Position numbers and translations under genes: made by a program. Shown here in pieces: positions 1-8,587 of a DNA stretch of 20,309 bases. Origin of the DNA: an uncultured Armatimonadota bacterium (GTDB lineage Bacteria > Armatimonadota > Armatimonadia > Armatimonadales > Armatimonadaceae); assembly GCA_903881535.1 (NCBI GenBank), contig CAIRTT010000630.1, forward strand, positions 1 through 20,309. Reading direction: 5' to 3'. Below the pieces are notes generated by a model, which saw only the letters and a program-made list of their open reading frames with translations, was not told the origin of the DNA and made no database searches. Within the stretch, counting starts at the first letter, position 1; each line of letters opens with the position of its first letter.

Positions 1-2107
1 CTGCCACGGATGCGGTTATCTCAGGACAGTCAAACACCTCAAGCTGAGGCAATAACAGGCTACGCTTGACTTTGACATAGACAGAACGTCGCCAAGTCGA
101 CATATCGTCCTCGGTGATCGGCCAGTTCATCCCCTGAAAGGTATCTGATCTCAGGCTCGGGTCAACCGGTGGATAGATTGGTGGACCACCCATTTTGAGA
201 TCGAGTGCTCCCGACACTTTCAAAATGGAATCGCGCACTGCCTCGGCTTCGAGTCTCCGCAGCGGCATCCGCCAGAGATACTTGTTGAGTGGATCGACTT
301 TTGCGGCATCCGGACGGATACCCGATGACTGCATCCACGTCTTTGAAAGCAAAATCTCCCGGTGGATGGGCTTTAGCTTCATCCCGCCGGCCGCGAATTT
401 AGCTGCGAGGTAATCGAGCAGCTCAGGGTGCGTCGGCAGTTCTCCATTGATGCCAAAGTCGCTTGGGGTTGCCACGATGCCCCTCCCGAAGTGGTGTCTC
501 CAAACGCGGTTCATCCACACACGTGTCGTGAGCGGGTTCTCCGGGCTGGTGACCCACTTGGCAAGCGCGGTTCGACGGCCTGTCGTCTTTGCACTAGCGG
601 ACGCATCTGGAATGTCAATGTTTCCTGGCAGACACTTTAGAAATCCAGGCTTAACGGGATCTCCAGGGAGGTAAGCATCCCCGCGACGGTGGATGCGATA
701 TTCCCCAAATGCCGGCTTTGGATCCGTGACTGCCATCGCCACTGGAACCTGCTCACGGCTGACCTCCACCAAATCGATTTCCTTACGGACATCCCGGTAG
801 CGCTGCATTTCCGCGCCAAGCCCAGCTTCAATTTCGGCCTCCGCTGGTTGCAGCGATCCCATTTTGCGCGCTGCGGCCTCACCCTTGCCGCGGAGAGCAC
901 CGTATTCATCACGCAGTGGTTTTAGCTTGGCTTCCGACGCCGCAATCCGGGCCTCGATGGCCTTACGTTCATCCGGTGTGCACAAATCGATATCACGTCG
1001 CTCGGTTGGCGCAAAAATCGCCGCTAGCCGGTAGTAATCGGCTTGCGGAAGCGGGTCGTATTTATGATCGTGGCAGCGGGCGCAAGCAATCGTAAGGCCA
1101 AGAAATGCGGAGCCAGTCGTTGCGACAAGGTCATCCACCTCATTGGCACGCGTCCGGGCGTTGTTTTCGACAATGTCTTTCGGCCCAGCAGCCAAGTAGC
1201 CCGTGGCAACAAGCGCAGCTGGGTCGCCGGGAGCGAGTTCATCCCCGGCAAGCTGATGCTCAAGAAATGTGTTGTAAGACATGTCCTGATTGAAGGCATT
1301 GATGACCCAGTCGCGGTACCGCCAGGCATTTGGTCGGTCTTTATCGCCTTCAAAGCCGCCGGAGTCTGCGTAGCGGACGATGTCCAGCCAGTGGCGTCCC
1401 CAGCGCTCGCCGTACTGCGGGCTGGCGAGGAGGCGATCGACAACCTTTGGCCAAGCATTCGGACTGCGGTCCTTTTCGAATGCCTGAACTTCTTCAAATG
1501 TGGGGGGCAGGCCCGTTAGATCAAAGTAGGCACGCCGTATCAGATCTCGTCGACTCGCCGGCGGATTCCATGTTAGCCCGTTTTTGCGTAGACCAGCTTG
1601 CACAAACGCGTCGATGGCAGAGAGGCTATTTGTCTTAGTTGGTTTTGCAACCGACATTTTGATCGGCGCAAAAGCCCACCAAACCTGTTGCTTGGCATCC
1701 CCAAGTGTGCGGCCGAAATAGGGTGCTCCCGCATCCAGCCAGCGGGTCAAATCGCTGACTTTGCTGTCGCTGAGCTTGCCACCGGGTGGCATCAAGGGTG
1801 CTCGATTTCCGGAGACAAGGTTGTGGATGCGAGATTTTCCGCCGATGCTCACCGCAAGCACCCGGCCCTTGGAGCCACTTGCCTTCAGCGCAGCCTCAGA
1901 ACGTAGGTCGGTATGCGACATCACGGTTGAACCGCCGTGACAATCGAGGCAGGCATCCTTTAAGATTGGAGCAACCCGCGTGTCGAAGAATGCCTGATTG
2001 ACGCTGGGCTGAACTATCGTCTTCTTTACGGGAGGGGCTGCCGCAAGCGCGAGCACAGGCAGGGCGATTCCTGCGAGTCCGGCGATGACAACCCTACTTG
2101 GATGCAT
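1..2107 (-). CDS. PSCyt1-DUF1549-DUF1553 family secreted cytochrome-like protein, 3' end cut by window edge
   Basis: The minus-strand frame opens at ATG 2105-2107 and stays open to base 1, giving 702 codons and no stop, so the C-terminus lies outside the window. Residues 1-24 look like a signal peptide. A PSCyt1-type segment carries CLDCH at 53-57 and a possible distal Met in LMPP (105-108). DUF1549 (roughly 160-365) contains a second CxxCH, CARCH at 342-346, followed by DHKYDP. A charged stretch at about 379-455 looks coiled-coil. DUF1553 begins near 510 and includes NPLTTRVWMNRVW (523-535). Family members are usually 800-1000 residues, so perhaps 100-200 are missing. The start is 4 bases after the GH4 stop, with AGAAGG inside the upstream gene as a possible ribosome site, so the two are probably co-transcribed. 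A DUF1501 gene often follows such genes and might lie beyond the left edge. The biochemical role of the family is unknown. Covalent haem binding and export are inferred. Confidence 0.93.
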   Translation of the reverse strand, partial: MHPSRVVIAGLAGIALPVLALAAAPPVKKTIVQPSVNQAFFDTRVAPILKDACLDCHGGSTVMSHTDLRSEAALKASGSKGRVLAVSIGGKSRIHNLVSGNRAPLMPPGGKLSDSKVSDLTRWLDAGAPYFGRTLGDAKQQVWWAFAPIKMSVAKPTKTNSLSAIDAFVQAGLRKNGLTWNPPASRRDLIRRAYFDLTGLPPTFEEVQAFEKDRSPNAWPKVVDRLLASPQYGERWGRHWLDIVRYADSGGFEGDKDRPNAWRYRDWVINAFNQDMSYNTFLEHQLAGDELAPGDPAALVATGYLAAGPKDIVENNARTRANEVDDLVATTGSAFLGLTIACARCHDHKYDPLPQADYYRLAAIFAPTERRDIDLCTPDERKAIEARIAASEAKLKPLRDEYGALRGKGEAAARKMGSLQPAEAEIEAGLGAEMQRYRDVRKEIDLVEVSREQVPVAMAVTDPKPAFGEYRIHRRGDAYLPGDPVKPGFLKCLPGNIDIPDASASAKTTGRRTALAKWVTSPENPLTTRVWMNRVWRHHFGRGIVATPSDFGINGELPTHPELLDYLAAKFAAGGMKLKPIHREILLSKTWMQSSGIRPDAAKVDPLNKYLWRMPLRRLEAEAVRDSILKVSGALDLKMGGPPIYPPVDPSLRSDTFQGMNWPITEDDMSTWRRSVYVKVKRSLLLPQLEVFDCPEITASVA

Positions 2108-2111
2108 TTAC

Positions 2112-3545
2112 TCAGTCGACCTTCTGCTCGATCAGCGTGCCAAAGCGCTTACCGATTGCGAGCGCCGGGTCCAGAGGAACATCCACGGCGACACAGTCTG
2201 CCGGGATACTAATCATAGGCGTCTGTTTGAGTGATTTGCCCTCAAACTGCGGCAGGTACGGTCGCAATTCGGTGAGCATCTCCTGTGTCATTGCACGGAT
2301 TTCGCGCAAGGTACAGACAGCCGCTGTCAGTGGATCGAGTGCCAATGCGTGAACAAGATGCTCAGGATCGCCAGACAGTGCGGCATCCGCGCAGAGGCTT
2401 TGGACATTGATGTTGGTCTGGCAGAGGGCGGCGCACTGCGGCGGCAGGTTGCCGATCGCTTGTGGGTGGAGTCCGTTCGCATCGGCGATGGTGGGAACTT
2501 CCACGCAGCACCCTTGCGGAAGGTTTGCAATATAGCCATCGTTTCGGACATTTCCCATAAACTTGAACGGATTGCCGGTCACAATGCCTTCCAAAATGTA
2601 GGAGCAGTATTCGACGGAGCGTCCATCGATCGCGGTGCTTTCGAACTGCAGTGGATCGACTTTCTCGTACTTTTCCGCCATCGCCTTGCCCCACTTGTAG
2701 TAGGCGCCGGACTCCCCGCCAAATGCAGGCTCATCACAGTAGAGCGCAAGGGCATCCTTTCGATGGCGGAACCACGGAACGTATTCCGAGAGATGCCCGG
2801 TTGACTCGGTCATAAAGTAGCCAAACTGCCGGAAGACCTCGCCGCGAACCTTCTCGTTTTTGTAGTATTCGGGCCGCTCAAACATGTCGCGAAGCTCAGG
2901 GTAGAGGTCACGTCCTTTGTGTGCGAGCGTCAGGAACCAGTCCATGTGATTGATGCCGCCGCAGGTAAAGTCAATTTCGGACTTTGGAACATTGCAGTAG
3001 CCCGCAACCAGGTCAAGCGTTGTCTGGACACCGTGGCAGAGACCAACAAATGGGACATTTGACACGCGACCAAGGGCAAGGCAGTTTGCCGCCATCGGGT
3101 TTGCGTACTGAAGCATCACCGCGCCGGGCTTTGCGAGGCGCTCCATGTCCTTGGCGATATCGACGAGGACGGGAATGTGTCGCTGGCCGCGGAAGACGCC
3201 GCCGGGTCCGAGGGTGTCCCCGATGCACTGATCGACGCCGTATTTCAGTGGAATTTCGTAATCGACACCGTAAGCGTGAAAGCCACCGACCTGAATCATG
3301 ACAACGACAAAGTCGGCATCTTTGATCGCTTCTTCGCGATTGGTCGTCGCCCAGGCTTTCGCGGGGAGATTGTTATCGGCAATCATCCGGTTCGCGAAAG
3401 CTTCCATCCGGCGCAGCTTTGACTCCGTCGGCGACATTAAGGCGAACTCAGAATCGGCAAGCGCCGGCGTTGCCAAAATATCGGACATCAGGGTCTTACA
3501 GAAAACGACGCTACCAGCGCCAATCATTGCGATCTTTCGGGACAT
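2112..3545 (-). CDS. Glycoside hydrolase family 4 enzyme (alpha-galactosidase/alpha-glucosidase type, NAD and Mn dependent)
   Basis: This 477-residue protein has the length and motifs of GH4 enzymes, which cleave glycosides by an NAD-linked redox mechanism with Mn2+. Residues 4-12 (KIAMIGAGS) form the nucleotide-binding Rossmann start. N149 in YANPM, C170 in LCHGVQ and H200 in CGGINHMDWF match the conserved substrate and metal-binding positions. No signal peptide is visible, so it should act in the cytoplasm on imported sugars. The start has GGAGAG about 5 bases upstream of ATG 3543-3545. It is the first gene of a minus-strand pair with the DUF1549/DUF1553 gene 4 bases downstream. GH4 also includes 6-phospho-glycosidases and alpha-galacturonidases. 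The INHMDWF motif resembles MelA-like members, but the substrate cannot be fixed from sequence. The adjacent sugar ABC importer on the other strand makes an imported oligosaccharide plausible. Confidence 0.92.
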   Translation of the reverse strand: MSRKIAMIGAGSVVFCKTLMSDILATPALADSEFALMSPTESKLRRMEAFANRMIADNNLPAKAWATTNREEAIKDADFVVVMIQVGGFHAYGVDYEIPLKYGVDQCIGDTLGPGGVFRGQRHIPVLVDIAKDMERLAKPGAVMLQYANPMAANCLALGRVSNVPFVGLCHGVQTTLDLVAGYCNVPKSEIDFTCGGINHMDWFLTLAHKGRDLYPELRDMFERPEYYKNEKVRGEVFRQFGYFMTESTGHLSEYVPWFRHRKDALALYCDEPAFGGESGAYYKWGKAMAEKYEKVDPLQFESTAIDGRSVEYCSYILEGIVTGNPFKFMGNVRNDGYIANLPQGCCVEVPTIADANGLHPQAIGNLPPQCAALCQTNINVQSLCADAALSGDPEHLVHALALDPLTAAVCTLREIRAMTQEMLTELRPYLPQFEGKSLKQTPMISIPADCVAVDVPLDPALAIGKRFGTLIEQKVD

Positions 3546-3935
3546 CTGTTCTCTCCATCGAGAATTGGTGATGCATTCTACTGCTGGATGGAACGAGTCT
3601 GCGTCAGCTGCTGGCTACAAATGTGTCGGTTACTCGGTAATCGGTGTTGCTATGCCTGCTGGATCGATTATGTGGACGTCAGATCAAATTGATAAAGGGA
3701 CTGGCTTCACCTTTATTCGTAGATGTCTTCTAAAACTCAATGGAAGATGTCGGCATAAACGGCTGGTTTTATAGTCGCCGGTGTCCCTTGTTCATTGATG
3801 ATTGCTTTCATTTATGGAAAAGGACTTCCGGGATGACGAGCAGTTTCTACAACCCGGAAATAAAACACCGCAAAATTAAGGGTGCAACTATGGTGAACTT
3901 TAGGTAAAACATAGCGTCTACCAAACTGGACCGCA

Positions 3936-3968
3936 GTGGTGGTGCTTGCGTCCCGGCTGCACCACCAC
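3936..3968. repeat. Perfect 10-bp inverted repeat, 13-base loop
   Basis: GTGGTGGTGC at 3936-3945 pairs perfectly with GCACCACCAC at 3959-3968. No T-run follows on either side, so it does not look like an intrinsic terminator. It lies about 145 bases before the start of the thioredoxin-fold gene, where an operator or a leader hairpin is possible. Confidence 0.6.
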
Positions 3969-4102
3969 CGCATTTGGCCGCATCATTACCTCCGGACGTC
4001 AGGATCGCCGAAGATGATGCGTAACATTTTTACCGTAGTTACGGGCAAGATGCACCGATGGCGTGATTTTCAGTGTGATTCGCCAATACAAACAGTCGCG
4101 CA

Positions 4103-4108
4103 TATAAT
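4103..4108 (+). promoter_or_regulatory. Perfect -10 hexamer abutting a start codon (possible leaderless promoter)
   Basis: TATAAT ends 5 bases before ATG 4114-4116. With the usual 6-8 base distance to the transcription start, the transcript would begin at or next to the ATG. No Shine-Dalgarno sequence precedes the ATG and no good -35 is seen (TTCGCC near 4079). Leaderless expression is an inference. Confidence 0.4.
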
Positions 4109-4113
4109 CGGAC

Positions 4114-5160
4114 ATGGCCATCCTCGTACCAATCACATCCATGATGCTTGCTGCGCCGATTTTAACACTGCATTCAGGGTTCCCTATCCAGCAAGTCACA
4201 TCCGGGCCTCAGCCCGGCGAGAAAGCTCCAGCCTTTAATGTCCTTCTTACGGATGGCTCACCTGTACTTCGTGAAGTAGAACAGAAGACATCCGGCGCAG
4301 TAACTGTGATATTTCTCACAGCCGTTGAGCGCAGTGCGATGCCTCTGATCCGTGTTGCTAACTGGTACGGCGCTGAGCGTAAGGCAACCATGGACACAGT
4401 GATTGTTGTCCTCCCCAAAGACCCCGTCGCGATGCGTGACCGCCTTCCCGCTATCGTAAAGTCACTCAACCTCAAGGTGAAGTTTGCGATTAGCTCCGAT
4501 GGCCCCGATGGCCCAGGTGCATACGCAATCAACAGCAAAGCGATGATGACGATCCTTACGATCAAGGACAGCAAAGTCGAAGGCAATCTTGCGCTTGCGC
4601 AACCTGGCGTCACGGATGCCAAAGCTGTCATCGCACTCATGGCAAAGCTGAGCGGGGATGAAAAGCCGCCAACACCAGATGAGCTTAACGCACGCAATGC
4701 TAGCCCTGCTGCTGAACGACCGGCTGCCCGGCGGCCAGCGGCAAATCCAGCGCCTGCTGTCGCCGAGCCTGATCTCTCAACACCGGATGCCATGAAAAAG
4801 GTCATCTTGGATTTGGTCAAAGAAATCGCATCTCTCAAGGCTGAGCTTGCCGCACTCAAAGCAGGCGGTAACGCCCAGCCCGCCGCACAACCTAAACCAC
4901 CCGCAGGCCCACTACCCGGCGCGGCTCCCACAGACCCAGGCGTGCTCGGTCTCTTGCGCGCTTTCATCCAGCCGAGTAACACGAATGCCGATGTCGACCG
5001 TGTTGCCGCCGATATCGACCTCTACACGCGCGGTAAAGCTGACCTTACCAAACAGGCACACGATGGCTGGGTACGCATCCTCCACTTGAAGTACGGAACC
5101 GAATACGCGCAAAAAATCGGCGCTGAGATGGTCAAAGTGTGGAAAACAAAACTCCCCTAG
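4114..5160 (+). CDS. Exported thioredoxin-fold protein lacking all cysteines, with Pro/Ala linkers and a coiled coil
   Basis: This is the first gene (348 residues) of the DUF1549/DUF1501 operon. A short hydrophobic N-terminus (about 1-25, no basic residues) could be a weak signal or anchor. Residues about 32-180 resemble the peroxiredoxin/TlpA fold: PGEKAPAFNVLLTDGS (34-49), then a hydrophobic strand (62-69), then ERSAMPLIR at the place of the usual CxxC. The whole protein contains no cysteine, so redox catalysis is not possible. Pro/Ala-rich linkers (about 183-220 and 251-275) flank a predicted coiled coil (225-250). A C-terminal helical region of about 70 residues is not recognised. The ATG at 4114 follows a TATAAT directly. 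ATG 4141 and 4144 are alternative starts, also without a ribosome site. The 3' end overlaps the next gene by 22 bases. A structural or binding role within the operon's complex is inferred. Confidence 0.8.
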   Translation: MAILVPITSMMLAAPILTLHSGFPIQQVTSGPQPGEKAPAFNVLLTDGSPVLREVEQKTSGAVTVIFLTAVERSAMPLIRVANWYGAERKATMDTVIVVLPKDPVAMRDRLPAIVKSLNLKVKFAISSDGPDGPGAYAINSKAMMTILTIKDSKVEGNLALAQPGVTDAKAVIALMAKLSGDEKPPTPDELNARNASPAAERPAARRPAANPAPAVAEPDLSTPDAMKKVILDLVKEIASLKAELAALKAGGNAQPAAQPKPPAGPLPGAAPTDPGVLGLLRAFIQPSNTNADVDRVAADIDLYTRGKADLTKQAHDGWVRILHLKYGTEYAQKIGAEMVKVWKTKLP

Positions 5161-7292
5161 CGGTTGTCCTGGCCCTCGCCGCAACCTCAATCGCAGCAGC
5201 GCTTGCAGCAGCCTCTCCAATCGGTTTCCAGCAACGGAAAAACGTTGCGCCACAGCCACCCGCCACATCGTTTCGGGTAAACATCCACCCACTCCTAACA
5301 CGTCATGGCTGCACACAAGGCGCATGCCATGGGTCGGCGGCCGGTCGCGGCGGGCTGCGCCTCAGTCTGCTCGGCGGAAACCCTGATGCTGACTTTTCGA
5401 CCATTGTGGACAGTGCAAATGGCCGCCTTGTTAGCGGTGCCACACCCGATGACACCCTCATCCTTCAAAAGGCAACAGGCCAGCTCAGCCATGGCGGCGG
5501 TGAACGGATTGCAATTGGTTCCGCCCCATACACAACACTGAAAGCCTGGCTTGCTAATGACATGCCTGTTCCCACTGACGCAGATGTCATCAAGGACATT
5601 TACGTTAATGCGGATGCCTCCGTATTGCAGCCAGGTGCAAAGACAAATATCAGGGTTCGCGCTCTGACAAACAGCGGCGCAACGGTAGATGTCACCCAAA
5701 ATGCGATTTTTGATTCCTTGGATGATGGCACCGCATCGATTGCCGCAACAGGGCGACTATCCGCAATCAGGCCGGGTATAGCCCGAATCATGGTCCGCTT
5801 CGAAGGGCACACAAAAGCGATCGCCTTCACGGTGCCTTTGAACGCATCCACGCGGCCGTTGCCACCCCTGCCAAAGCTAGGAATCATCGATCAGGAAGTG
5901 GGACGAACGCACCAGGCGCTCCGCGCCGCGCCGTCAAAACGCGCATCCGAGGCATCGCTCCTCCGCCGACTTCACTTCGACAACACAGGCATTGCTCCAA
6001 CGGCCGAACAGGAGTCAACATTTGCCATCGCGTATACGTCCACGACAGGGATGCAGCGCTATATCAATGAGCTGCTCGCGACCCCGGATGCCAATCATCG
6101 CTGGACGCGCGTGCTTTTAGATGCCCTTCGTGTGGATTCAGCGCGTCTCGGCCCCGATGCCGCCCGGCGTTACACAGCTTTTCTCCAAGCCGCTATCACT
6201 GCAGACCACCCCTGGGACAAAACGGTTGCGGCTCTGTTACAAGCGCGTCCAAAGGCGGATGGTGGCCCTGATGCCGCATTCTGGATGACCTATCGCGACC
6301 CACGTGACCTCGCTGAGTTCACCGCTCAAACGCTTTTTGGAAAAAAGGTAGCCTGCGCCAGGTGTCATCAGCATCCGTATGACAAGTGGACAGTCAATGA
6401 CAATGTTGCCTACGCAACGCTCTTCGCAGGGAAACGGTTAGCGGGAAACACGATTGTCAGTGATCCACTAAACACCATCCCCCACCCCGAAACCGGCGCA
6501 ACACTCCCCGGCAGGCTCCTTGGTAGCGCACAGCCAAGCCCCTCAGCTACCCTTACACAAGACATCCTTGCCGCCAGCGCACTAGGAAACCGCGACCTCG
6601 CAACTCAAATCGTCAACCGCACCTGGAAAGAGCTCTTTGGAAAAGGCCTCGTCGAACCCATCGATGACATCCGACCCGGAAATCCAAGCCGCTTCCCCAG
6701 ACTTCTGACACGCCTCACGGATGCATTTATGCAAAACGGGATGCGAATAAAGTGGCTGATTTCCACCATCCTGATGAGCGAAACCTACCAACAGCAAGCG
6801 TCCCCAAAGCCCGATGCCTTTCGCGAAACCCACATCCTCACGCACGCACGGCGGCGTCTAACAGCCGAAATGCTGGATGACCTTATTACCCACACAACCG
6901 GGAGCCCTAATCCTGCGGTACCAACCGGCGCGATGCGCGAGCTTGACCATCGGGTACCGAATACAACGTTGGATGCGTTTGATCGCTGCCAGCGTGATGG
7001 CCGTACGCCTGATTTATCCCCCGATGCCGAAGCCTTGACGGCTGCCCTGCACCGCCTCGCGGCACCCGAGATTCAGAAAAGGATTGCCGCGGGCGCCGCG
7101 GTACTTGCATCAACCAACAGCTCACTCGAAAGCATCACACGGCAGCTCTTCCAGCGCGGTCTGACCCGGCCAGTCACACAGGCTGAATGGAAAATTCTTC
7201 AGAAAATGCAGTATCAACAACCACGCCGACAAGCCATAGAAGACACGCTGTGGGTCATCATCAACCACCCGGAATTTGGAGGTCGCCCGTGA
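5139..7292 (+). CDS. DUF1549/DUF1553 family secreted protein with Big2-like domain
   Basis: This 717-residue protein begins at GTG 5139, inside the 3' end of the preceding gene. Residues 1-25 are an evident signal peptide. HGCTQGACHG at 56-65 matches the GCNxGACHG box seen in planctomycetal relatives. It is a CX4CH motif (C58, C63, H64), not the normal CxxCH. Residues about 165-233 look like a bacterial Ig-like (Big2) domain ending in GIARIMVRFEG. DUF1549 follows from about 263, with CARCH at 406-410 and HPYDKW after it. DUF1553 follows with NRTWKELFGKGLVEP and a later MSETYQ. Compared with the left-edge relative, it lacks the long coiled coil and the MPP loop. Its stop overlaps the DUF1501 start (GTGA). 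The family function is unknown. An exported, possibly haem-binding partner of the DUF1501 protein is inferred. Confidence 0.93.
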   Translation: MENKTPLAVVLALAATSIAAALAAASPIGFQQRKNVAPQPPATSFRVNIHPLLTRHGCTQGACHGSAAGRGGLRLSLLGGNPDADFSTIVDSANGRLVSGATPDDTLILQKATGQLSHGGGERIAIGSAPYTTLKAWLANDMPVPTDADVIKDIYVNADASVLQPGAKTNIRVRALTNSGATVDVTQNAIFDSLDDGTASIAATGRLSAIRPGIARIMVRFEGHTKAIAFTVPLNASTRPLPPLPKLGIIDQEVGRTHQALRAAPSKRASEASLLRRLHFDNTGIAPTAEQESTFAIAYTSTTGMQRYINELLATPDANHRWTRVLLDALRVDSARLGPDAARRYTAFLQAAITADHPWDKTVAALLQARPKADGGPDAAFWMTYRDPRDLAEFTAQTLFGKKVACARCHQHPYDKWTVNDNVAYATLFAGKRLAGNTIVSDPLNTIPHPETGATLPGRLLGSAQPSPSATLTQDILAASALGNRDLATQIVNRTWKELFGKGLVEPIDDIRPGNPSRFPRLLTRLTDAFMQNGMRIKWLISTILMSETYQQQASPKPDAFRETHILTHARRRLTAEMLDDLITHTTGSPNPAVPTGAMRELDHRVPNTTLDAFDRCQRDGRTPDLSPDAEALTAALHRLAAPEIQKRIAAGAAVLASTNSSLESITRQLFQRGLTRPVTQAEWKILQKMQYQQPRRQAIEDTLWVIINHPEFGGRP

Positions 7293-8587
7293 ATCTACTG
7301 CGCTGTGATGGTATTTCGCGAAGGAGTCTCCTCAGCCTCGGATTTGCAGGCGCTCTCGGGTGGTCGCTCACCGACATCGCCGCTTCCGCACGCCCCATGT
7401 CACCATTTGGCATTAAGCCCGCGGAGTCGCTTATCTTGATCTGGCTGGATGGCGGTCTCTCTCACATCGACAGCTTTGATCCGAAACCAAATGCGCCATC
7501 GGAAATCCGGGGACCATTTGCAGGCATCAACACATCGATTAATGGAGTACAGCTAAGCGAACACCTACCATTGCTTGCCGCACGACTGAACCACTGCACG
7601 CTGATTCGCTCACTGACGCATGAGCTGGGCAATCACGACACCGGTGGACACTTTGTCCTCACGGGACATCGGACAAACCCATCGCTGAACCCGCCGAGCA
7701 TCGGCAGTCTTATCGCTGAGCAGAATCAAGGCCGCGCCGGGATGCCAACCTACAGTGCGATTGGCCGGATGCAGGATTTCCTTGGGGCGGGTTACCTGCC
7801 GCAGAGTACGCGGCCATTTGCTGTGACGCCGGGGAGTAGCAAGAGTGGGACACTGCTTGGACCGGATGGCCTTATCGAGGATGTCTGGGCGCGGCGGCTT
7901 TCAACTCTTTCTGCGCTTACTAAATTGTCTGGAGCGCTGGATGGCGGTGTGGTGACACCAGGAGACGGTGCGACGGCGCGGGCGCTTGGGATGCTGACCA
8001 GTCCCAGCGTTCTAAGTGCCTTTCAGGTCGAAAAAGAGCCTGCGGGGGTACGCCAGCGCTACGGAAATGGAGCCATCGGGCGTAACCTGCTCCTCGCGAG
8101 GCGTCTGACCGGCGCCGGCTGCCGCGTTGTCCAAGTGGTTGACACGGGCTATGACACACATGTTGATATTCACCGCGAGCTGCCGGATGCGCGCTTCCCC
8201 GGATCTGGAAAGCTGCCGGGTTTGGATAAAGGCATCAGTGCGTTGCTGGATGACCTCACCGAGAGCGGGCGTATTGACACAACCGTCGTGGCCGTTGTCA
8301 GCGAGTTTGGCCGGACGCCAAAACTAAATGCTAGTGCCGGTCGGGATCACTGGCCACGCGCGGGGTCGGTCCTGCTTGCAGGCGGTCCTTTCGCCCGTGG
8401 GCAGGTTTACGGAGCAACGGATGCCCGTGGGGAATCGCCTATTGAGGCTGCGGTTTCCCCAGCTGACATCGCCGCAACACTTTTATCAGCCTTTGGAATA
8501 GATCCCGGTGAGACGGTTCGGACACCGGATGGCCGCCCGGTTCAGCGCATCGCTGGAGGGAATGTGATCAAAGGCCTCTTCGGATGA
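7289..8587 (+). CDS. DUF1501 family protein with Tat-like leader
   Basis: GTG 7289 is preferred because GGAGG (7278-7282) lies 6 bases upstream and the GTG overlaps the previous stop as GTGA. The frame is open further upstream but would add residues lying inside the DUF1553 gene. The protein is 432 residues. Residues 9-30 (ISRRSLLSLGFAGALGW) form a twin-arginine-like leader with RR at 11-12. DUF1501 belongs to the alkaline-phosphatase/sulfatase superfamily. LIWLDGGLSHIDSFDP near the N-terminus and VVSEFGRTPKLN followed by GRDHWPRAGSVLLAGG near the C-terminus are its hallmark segments. DUF1501 genes are nearly always next to DUF1549/DUF1553 genes, as here. No enzymatic activity is established for the family. 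It ends in an ATGA overlap with the next gene. Confidence 0.93.
   Translation: MNLLRCDGISRRSLLSLGFAGALGWSLTDIAASARPMSPFGIKPAESLILIWLDGGLSHIDSFDPKPNAPSEIRGPFAGINTSINGVQLSEHLPLLAARLNHCTLIRSLTHELGNHDTGGHFVLTGHRTNPSLNPPSIGSLIAEQNQGRAGMPTYSAIGRMQDFLGAGYLPQSTRPFAVTPGSSKSGTLLGPDGLIEDVWARRLSTLSALTKLSGALDGGVVTPGDGATARALGMLTSPSVLSAFQVEKEPAGVRQRYGNGAIGRNLLLARRLTGAGCRVVQVVDTGYDTHVDIHRELPDARFPGSGKLPGLDKGISALLDDLTESGRIDTTVVAVVSEFGRTPKLNASAGRDHWPRAGSVLLAGGPFARGQVYGATDARGESPIEAAVSPADIAATLLSAFGIDPGETVRTPDGRPVQRIAGGNVIKGLFG

Larger units (their letters stand above)
3546..4113. other. Divergent intergenic region between GH4 and the thioredoxin-fold gene
   Basis: No convincing gene is present in these 568 bases. 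On the minus strand a possible -10 (CATAAT, complement of 3667-3672) lies about 120 bases before the GH4 start, with only a poor -35. On the plus strand TATAAT occurs at 4103-4108. A strong 10-bp inverted repeat lies at 3936-3968. Short open frames here start without ribosome sites, overlap the flanking genes and have no recognisable protein features. Confidence 0.6.

Noticed and set aside
1043..1519. Open frame of 158 codons on the plus strand
   Set aside because: It lies opposite the left-edge DUF1549/DUF1553 gene, whose reading frame and motifs are convincing. No ribosome site and no recognisable protein features.
3936..4238. Open frame of 100 codons on the plus strand in the divergent region
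   Set aside because: It starts in the inverted repeat, has no ribosome site and runs into the thioredoxin-fold gene in another frame.
4209..4982. Open frame of 257 codons on the minus strand
   Set aside because: It is the complement of the thioredoxin-fold gene. Its Ala/Ser/Arg-rich translation is what the Pro/Ala-rich plus strand produces by chance.
7187..7288. Upstream ATG for the DUF1501 gene
   Set aside because: It falls within the DUF1553 coding sequence. GTG 7289 has an ideal GGAGG and the typical stop-start overlap.
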